Assembly: GCA_002327985.1 (NCBI GenBank)
Contig: DCVM01000066.1
Location: forward strand, 457 to 10,386
Length of the DNA stretch: 9,930 bases
Source: Syntrophaceae bacterium UBA2188
Lineage (GTDB): Bacteria; Desulfobacterota; BSN033; UBA1163
Reading direction: 5' to 3'
The notes under the pieces were generated by a model. The model searched no databases. It saw only the letters and a program-made list of their open reading frames with translations, and had not been told where the DNA came from. Numbering within the stretch: position 1 is the first letter of the stretch; the number at the start of each line of letters is the position of its first letter. This document shows, piece after piece, positions 5,261 through 9,930 of the stretch. The position numbers and the translations under genes are program-made.

Positions 5261-6328
5261 TTAAAAAAAATCAGGCCTCAGGCGACGACCACTCTGATCA
5301 TCGAAGAAGTAAACATCGTGAAGGGAGAAAGAGGCCATTATTTGTTTTTGGAGGTTAGGTGTTTCTGCCGTAAGTATTTTAAATTCATTCTCTCCGACCC
5401 TGACTGAGACAAGATGAGTTGACCCGATCGTTTCGATAAGGACGGAGATTCCCTTCAAAGGAATCTCCTTATGAGTACTCAGGAGGATGTGTTCGGGTCT
5501 TATCCCTGCCAAGACATTGCCTTGGGTTTTGATCTTTGTATCAAAAACGATAAAGCCATCGTCAGAGATAAACTTTGCCTGTTCAATTCTCCCATGGAGC
5601 AGATTGATGCGATGGGTTCCCAAAAATTCTGCCACGAATCGATGGTCAGGATCATTATAAATGGATATGGGTTCTCCAGTCTGTTTGACTGTTCCATGAT
5701 TCATCACTACGACGAAATCGGACATCATCATGGCCTCTGTTTGATCATGGGTAACATAGATCACGGTGGCTTGGAGATCCTTGAAAAGTCTTTTAAGCTC
5801 TGTTCGGGTCACTTCTCTTACCTGGGCATCCAGGTTACTCAACGGTTCATCAAGAAGGAAGACTTCCGGCTCTCTGACCAGAGCCCTTCCGAGAGCCACG
5901 CGTTGCTGTTGCCCTCCAGAAAGCTGTTTTGGATATCTTTCCATGAAATCCTCTATCTTGAGCATTCTTGCGACCCCAACCACTTTCTTTTTGATGTCAT
6001 GTTCCGGGTACCCTCTTAGCCTAAGCCCTATGGCCATGTTCTCAAAGACTCTTTTGTGAGGGTAAAGGGCATAGTTTTGGAAGACCATGGCAATGTTCCG
6101 CTCACGAGGAGACACATCGTTTACGACACTGTCCCTGATCAGAACCTCTCCCGCATCAGGTTTTTCTAAACCTGCCACCAATCGGAGTAGAGTGGTCTTT
6201 CCGCAGCCAGAGGGCCCAAGAATAGAGGTGAACATTCCATTTGGGATTTTGAGGTTGATGTCTTGCAAAGCTGTGATCTTACCCCCCATGAAGGACTTTA
6301 TTACATTTTTTAGCTCAACTTCTGCCAT
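5261..6328 (-). CDS. CUT1-type ABC importer ATPase (MalK/UgpC-like)
   Basis: This 355-residue cytoplasmic ATPase powers the importer encoded by the two genes upstream. Walker A is GPSGCGKT (38-45), the Q-loop is VFQNYALYP (82-90), the signature is LSGGQQQR (136-143), Walker B is VFLLDEP (156-162), the D-loop is SNLDAQ (164-169) and the switch histidine is H194. All catalytic residues are present. The C-terminal third (about 235-345) corresponds to the MalK-type regulatory (TOBE/OB) domain, with the GIRPEHI motif at 275-281. The overall length is normal for MalK, UgpC or MsmK. One small oddity is YPHKRVFEN where the family usually has YPHMTV. It follows the permease stop after 4 nt, with AAGGA before its ATG, and is the last gene of the operon. 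The TTT codons at its 3' end form a T-run, but no strong terminator stem precedes it. Confidence 0.95.
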   Translation of the reverse strand: MAEVELKNVIKSFMGGKITALQDINLKIPNGMFTSILGPSGCGKTTLLRLVAGLEKPDAGEVLIRDSVVNDVSPRERNIAMVFQNYALYPHKRVFENMAIGLRLRGYPEHDIKKKVVGVARMLKIEDFMERYPKQLSGGQQQRVALGRALVREPEVFLLDEPLSNLDAQVREVTRTELKRLFKDLQATVIYVTHDQTEAMMMSDFVVVMNHGTVKQTGEPISIYNDPDHRFVAEFLGTHRINLLHGRIEQAKFISDDGFIVFDTKIKTQGNVLAGIRPEHILLSTHKEIPLKGISVLIETIGSTHLVSVRVGENEFKILTAETPNLQKQIMASFSLHDVYFFDDQSGRRLRPDFF

Positions 6329-6332
6329 CTCA

Positions 6333-7154
6333 TCATCCTTTCATCGCCCCCGTCGTCAACCCCTCAATCACCCAGCGTTGCAATACGGCGATAATGAGGA
6401 TAACCGGGATCGTGGTTAAAGTAACAGCGGCATTTATTTCACCCCAAGGAATTTCATAAACGGATGCGCCACTTAACATAGAGATGCCTACTGGGACTGT
6501 ATATTTCAATTGGGAAGGCATCAATGTCAGGGCCAAGATGAATTCATTCCAGCAAAAAATGAATACAAGCACACCTGTAATGGAAAGGGTGGGTCGACTT
6601 AAAGGCATAAAGATTTTAAATAGTCTTCCCATTGGAGAAAAGCCATCCATCAATGCTGCCTCATCGAGCTCTTTGGGCAATTGCCTGAATGCAGCATGGA
6701 GCATCCATACTGCAAAGGGAAGATTCAGGGCAGCATAAGCAAGAATCAGTCCGAAATAATGATTGACCAGCATCAGTTTTGCCAGTACCACAAAAAAAGG
6801 TATGGCGAGGAGGGCAGGGGGGATAATCGCTCCGATCAGGAGCCCTCTCTGAATCCTTGTAGCCTTTTTCAAGTCCAGCGATCTGAGATGAAAAGCAATA
6901 AGAGAGGCAACCCAAAGGGTCAATGCCGTGGCTCCCCCTGCCACGATGAGACTATTCAGGATGTATCGACCGAAGGGCCTTTTGCTAAAGACATTTTCCG
7001 AATTTTCTAAGGAAAGTGTTTTGGGTAAATAAATGACTGGAAGGGAGAAAACTTCATCCGATGGCTTCAGTGCCGTGAGGATCGTCCAGAAAAAAGGAAA
7101 GAGGCAGTAGAGGATCACAAGCCCCATTAATATATAGAGAAGAATCTTCTTCAT
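6333..7154 (-). CDS. CUT1-type ABC importer permease, second subunit (MalG/UgpE-like)
   Basis: This 273-residue inner-membrane protein has six predicted helices: about 4-28, 65-90, 106-127, 133-153, 190-212 and 243-262. The cytoplasmic coupling loop is the conserved EAA motif ELDEAALMDGFSP (162-174), followed by KIFMPLSRP (180-188), which docks onto the ATPase. LFPFFWTILTALKPSDE at the N-terminus is typical of MalG-like subunits. Its ATG overlaps the stop of the upstream fusion gene (ATGA), with AAGGTG 5 nt before the start, so the two are probably translationally coupled. It would pair with the permease half of the fusion protein to form the channel. Confidence 0.93.
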   Translation of the reverse strand: MKKILLYILMGLVILYCLFPFFWTILTALKPSDEVFSLPVIYLPKTLSLENSENVFSKRPFGRYILNSLIVAGGATALTLWVASLIAFHLRSLDLKKATRIQRGLLIGAIIPPALLAIPFFVVLAKLMLVNHYFGLILAYAALNLPFAVWMLHAAFRQLPKELDEAALMDGFSPMGRLFKIFMPLSRPTLSITGVLVFIFCWNEFILALTLMPSQLKYTVPVGISMLSGASVYEIPWGEINAAVTLTTIPVILIIAVLQRWVIEGLTTGAMKG

Positions 7155-9136
7155 TTCGACACCTTTTCGTATCGGAGTGTCATCGTCTTGATAATAACAA
7201 CGCTGGTTAAAATGAGCGTCACCAGAAAGAGTGAGGTGAGGAAAAACCCATAACCTAACTCGTCATATCGGAAGGCAAGATCATAAATGTAGAGACTCAA
7301 AGTACGCGTGCTGTCTGCGGGTCCCCCTTTGGTGAGAACCCAAATGAGATCAAATATTCCTGCAGCATGAATGACTCTAAAAATAAGCGCAATCCTTATA
7401 AAGGGTATGAGCATAGGCAGGATCAGGTGGAGCAACCTCTTGGGAAAACCTGCCCCATCAAGGGAAAGACTTTCTGTGAGATCTTTTGGAATGGATTGCA
7501 GTCCTGCGAGAAGAATAATGGTTACAAAAGGTGTGGTTTTCCAGATATCCGCAAAAACAGCAGCAAACATAGCCCCCTGAGGACTTGAGAGCCAATTCAG
7601 GGGTTCCTGAATTAAACCGATTCTCATCAAGACATCGTTGATCACTCCAAAGGGATTGTTAAACATCCACTGCCATGCCACGGCCATCACGGCCGTTGGG
7701 AGTGCCCAAGGGATAAGAACAGAAAGGCGGTTCATCGCCCTCCCCCTCAAAGGGGCATTGAGGATCAGAGCAAAACAGAGCCCAAGGAATAATTCGAAGG
7801 GCACCGAGAGAATCGTGAAGAGAAAGGTGTTTTTTACCGTCTTATGAAGATCATAATCGACGGCGAGACGTCTAAACCAATTAAGTTTTTTCCCTTGGAT
7901 GTAACTACTAACGGAACGATCCATGGCCAATGCAGCATCCGGAGGACGTTCGATTCCAACCAGGACTGCACTCACGTGCTTCTGAAGGATAGCGCTCACT
8001 CTGGCGTAATCGGGATGAACCGGTCTTGGTCTCGATCCCAGAAGCACCTCGTAAAGTTCTTTGTAGTGGGGGCTTTCCCTCTGAATATCAGTATCCTCGA
8101 AAAGGGATTTCCTGGTAGGAACGGCTCCTCTTTGCATGTGAAGGATCTTCTGGGCACTGTCTGAAGTGGCAAACTCAATAAATTTCCATACCGCCTCTGG
8201 GTGTTTTATGCCCCGCCCGATCCCTAATCCCCAACCTCCAAGGGTGCCGGCTGATCTCTGGCCTGTTTTGCGGATGAAAGGTACGATCCCTACCTTTCCT
8301 TTGAGTGGAGAATGATTTAGTCTCTTCCATGCATAGGGCCAATTTCTCATGAATAAAGCTTTTCCTTTTTCGAAAAACTCTAAGGAGTGTTGTTCCTGAA
8401 AGGTAAGCACGCTTCGAGGCGCCCAATCTTCCTCGATGATCTTTTTCATGAACCGTAGGGCCTCGATATTTTCACGAGTTTCAAGGCAAACATTCTCCTT
8501 CTCATCCAGGACAGTCCCTCCTGCTCCCCAGAGGTATTCTAAGTAATTGCAGACGAGCCCTTCATACTGCATCCCTTGAAACACAATACCGTAAAGCTCT
8601 GGAGGGCTTGAGGACCTCCGACAGAGGTGCTCGAATTCCTCCCAGGTCTTTGGAGGTTCAGAGATGAGATCCTTTCTATAATAGAGCATCCCAACATCAC
8701 TTCTCACCGGCACCCGGTAAATACGCTTCTTGTAGTGACTGGCCTCGATGTCCCTCGGAAGAAATTTTTCCTGCTCCTCCTGAGGAAACCAGGAATCAAG
8801 AGGCAAGAGCCAACCCCTTTGAGCAAAATTTGCCGTCCAGATCACATCCATGTAGACAAGTTCAAGGGGATCCCCACTCAGAAAGGATCGGATATACATA
8901 TTCTGTCTTTCATCGGTTGACCAGGGCCCTGAGATATAATTAATTTTTATGTCTGGCTGTCTTTCGTGGAAAATTCGAATGACCTCTGCCCAGGCTCCCC
9001 CAATATCTTCTGGTCCGATCATTCTAAGGACAACTTTAGAAGAGGCAGAAACAGGAATACACAAGAGGATAAAAAGGGTAACAATCAATCCTATTCTTTT
9101 CTTCTCTCCTTTCATGTAATCATTCCCGCCCTTCAT
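7151..9136 (-). CDS. Fused solute-binding protein and permease of a CUT1-type ABC importer
   Basis: This one uninterrupted frame of 661 residues contains two proteins normally made separately. Residues 13-32 are a hydrophobic signal segment with VSASS as a possible cleavage site. Residues ~34-412 form a family-1 extracellular solute-binding protein (LRMIGPEDIGGAW at the start; LEFFEKGKALFMRNW, GGWGLGIGRG and PEAVWKFIEFATS further on). Residues ~420-661 are a MalF/UgpA-like permease with about five helices, an EAA-type loop DLTESLSLDGAGFPKR (552-567, serines where alanines are usual), LPMLIP and a GGP motif (604-606). The first permease helix is missing; the join lies where the extracytoplasmic loop after it would be, so the binding domain sits on the outer face and the signal segment may substitute as helix 1. 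It is the first gene of the operon. The substrate is unknown; carbohydrates, polyols or glycerol-phosphate are typical of the class. Confidence 0.92.
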   Translation of the reverse strand: MKGGNDYMKGEKKRIGLIVTLFILLCIPVSASSKVVLRMIGPEDIGGAWAEVIRIFHERQPDIKINYISGPWSTDERQNMYIRSFLSGDPLELVYMDVIWTANFAQRGWLLPLDSWFPQEEQEKFLPRDIEASHYKKRIYRVPVRSDVGMLYYRKDLISEPPKTWEEFEHLCRRSSSPPELYGIVFQGMQYEGLVCNYLEYLWGAGGTVLDEKENVCLETRENIEALRFMKKIIEEDWAPRSVLTFQEQHSLEFFEKGKALFMRNWPYAWKRLNHSPLKGKVGIVPFIRKTGQRSAGTLGGWGLGIGRGIKHPEAVWKFIEFATSDSAQKILHMQRGAVPTRKSLFEDTDIQRESPHYKELYEVLLGSRPRPVHPDYARVSAILQKHVSAVLVGIERPPDAALAMDRSVSSYIQGKKLNWFRRLAVDYDLHKTVKNTFLFTILSVPFELFLGLCFALILNAPLRGRAMNRLSVLIPWALPTAVMAVAWQWMFNNPFGVINDVLMRIGLIQEPLNWLSSPQGAMFAAVFADIWKTTPFVTIILLAGLQSIPKDLTESLSLDGAGFPKRLLHLILPMLIPFIRIALIFRVIHAAGIFDLIWVLTKGGPADSTRTLSLYIYDLAFRYDELGYGFFLTSLFLVTLILTSVVIIKTMTLRYEKVSK

Positions 9137-9147
9137 CCCTTAACAAT

Positions 9148-9154
9148 CCTCCCC
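9148..9154 (-). promoter_or_regulatory. Ribosome binding site deciding the start of the fusion gene
   Basis: AAAGGGGAGG reads on the minus strand with GGAGG ending 11 nt before the ATG at 9136. The alternative ATG seven codons later (9115) would give a more typical signal peptide but has only a weak AAGGGCGGG upstream. I prefer 9136. No convincing -35/-10 pair is visible in the 67 bases between this gene and the remnant upstream. Confidence 0.6.
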
Positions 9155-9203
9155 TTTCATTTGTGTGTTCCATAAGCTTCACTTTATTTGACCTTAGCGG
9201 GTT

Positions 9204-9548
9204 TCAGTTTAAATGTCTGCGGAAACCTGTTCCGTTACAATCAATACACCTTTTCCGGTCTTCCCCAATGTAGGAGAGGGTCGACAGCTCCATTGTGAAT
9301 TTCGATAAGAAGTGTGGGAAAAGTTTTTCCCTTTGTGGATAGGAAATTTCAATCCCATACGGTCTGAATTTATGTACTATTGCACAGTTAATTTCTAAAC
9401 GAATCGGGTAATAATTCTTGGAATCTTTCCCCCATACATGAAGTTCCATATTCCAGTAGGAATCCCAAAAACCACCTTGAACCCTCCTCTCTATTTCGGT
9501 TGCTTGTACTATCTGAATCAAAATGAGAATTGTAGGGCTCCGACCCAC
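9204..9548 (-). pseudogene. Remnant resembling the C-terminal domain of an MscS-type channel
   Basis: A 114-codon frame contains a stretch (residues ~27-75, about 9324-9470) that reads like the soluble C-terminal domain of small mechanosensitive channels: NMELHVWGKD, KNYYPIRLEINCAIV, then YGIEISYPQRE, matching the usual pattern of LELRVWV..P..Y...R.ELN..I...F...GIEIPFPQR. No channel helices precede it; the frame opens inside the 3' end of the neighbouring outer-membrane protein gene with a GTG lacking a clear ribosome site. Downstream of the channel-like part the frame continues with an unrelated tail containing CIDCNG. I read it as a truncated gene fragment, not a working channel. An unrelated small protein cannot be excluded. 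Confidence 0.5.
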
Positions 9549-9930
9549 TGGACATCCATCCTCTTAAAACCAGGGACTGGATCACTGTTATAGTCAATAA
9601 TATTTGCAAACCTAAGAGACCATCGTCCCCCTAAAGAGGGAATTTCTCCCAAAGGGATATTTAATGCAGCCTCATTCCGCCAAAAAAAGATGCCCCCCTC
9701 CCCAATGGTTGGATAGAACACATATCTATCTGTAAAGGTCAGCCATTTGAAGATGTTATATCTAAAATCGAACCCCAGTCGGGCTGAAATCCCATCTTCA
9801 TCCTGGCCTTCATACCGGGTCCAATTGAAATAGGACAAACCAGCCTCAAACAGAAGAGATTTGACTGGATCGTCCCAGAGTTGATAACCTACACCAGGTC
9901 CCACGAAGGTCCTGAGTTTCGTGTCATTGA
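9518..9930 (-). CDS. DUF481-family outer-membrane beta-barrel protein, 3' part (start beyond the window)
   Basis: The frame is open through the right edge: codons upstream of the internal GTG at 9904 read NDTKLRTFVGPGVGYQLWDD without interruption, so the gene starts outside the window. About 137 C-terminal residues are visible, with alternating beta-strand patterns and an aromatic last residue (LQFSF), the usual C-terminal signal for outer-membrane insertion. GPGVGYQLWD, LLFEAGLSYFNW, ISARLGFDFRYN, FTDRYVFYP and NIIDYNSDPVPGF match the DUF481 (YdiY-like) pattern, including the DYDSDP..G element before the last strand. Its role is not known in detail; YdiY was named as a salt-induced outer-membrane protein. 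It lies upstream of the ABC operon on the same strand, but the remnant between them makes co-transcription uncertain. Confidence 0.8.
   Translation of the reverse strand, partial: NDTKLRTFVGPGVGYQLWDDPVKSLLFEAGLSYFNWTRYEGQDEDGISARLGFDFRYNIFKWLTFTDRYVFYPTIGEGGIFFWRNEAALNIPLGEIPSLGGRWSLRFANIIDYNSDPVPGFKRMDVQWVGALQFSF

Noticed and set aside
5255..5285. Intrinsic terminator at the end of the ABC operon
   Set aside because: There is a run of eight T on the minus strand, but it lies within the last codons of the ATPase and no adequate G+C-rich stem directly precedes it.
5471..6019. Plus-strand open frame of 182 codons
   Set aside because: It is entirely antisense to the conserved ABC ATPase gene and mirrors its codons; no family resemblance of its own.

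Overview
The window looks like chromosome from a diderm, environmental (probably anaerobic or metagenome-derived) bacterium. A DUF481-type outer-membrane beta-barrel gene at the right edge points to a diderm. The zinc-ribbon microprotein and the palindrome-rich intergenic repeat are of kinds I associate with Desulfobacterota, Nitrospirota or NC10-like genomes. That placement is inference from style only; no marker gene is present.

Layout, left to right. A palindrome-rich repeat fills bases 1-121 and recurs as a perfect inverted copy at 3318-3438. The two copies bracket about 3.2 kb holding a plus-strand NCS1 permease of the CytX type (171-1490), a minus-strand single-pass membrane protein of unknown function (1612-2439), a visibly GC-richer minus-strand orphan gene (2630-2992), and a decayed, frameshifted minus-strand gene fragment (3057-3271). 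To the right of the second copy are two very short minus-strand ORFs, one of them a convincing four-cysteine zinc ribbon (3770-3901). Next comes a thymidylate-synthase-family gene (4021-4788), directly preceded by the remnant of a deoxycytidylate-deaminase-like gene (4811-5059).

From 9136 down to 5261 a tight minus-strand operon encodes a complete CUT1-type ABC importer in three ORFs instead of four. The first ORF fuses the solute-binding protein to a MalF/UgpA-like permease half. The second is a MalG/UgpE-like permease and the third a MalK/UgpC-like ATPase. Junctions are a 4-nt overlap and a 4-nt gap. Upstream of it is a remnant resembling the C-terminus of an MscS channel (about 9324-9480) and the 3' part of a DUF481 outer-membrane protein that runs off the window (9518-9930).

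How the genes work together. The ABC operon is self-sufficient for importing a carbohydrate-like or polyol-like solute; the sequence does not show which. The deaminase/TS pair would make dUMP and then dTMP, but the deaminase lacks a visible start and the first zinc motif, so only the TS appears intact. The CytX-like permease stands alone, with no thiamine genes or recognisable TPP riboswitch beside it. The strongest unusual points are the SBP-permease fusion that lacks the first permease helix, the inverted-repeat-bounded accessory segment, and several short or decayed genes readable only codon by codon. I found no CRISPR array, tRNA, rRNA, transposase or integrase, and no convincing new multi-gene system.
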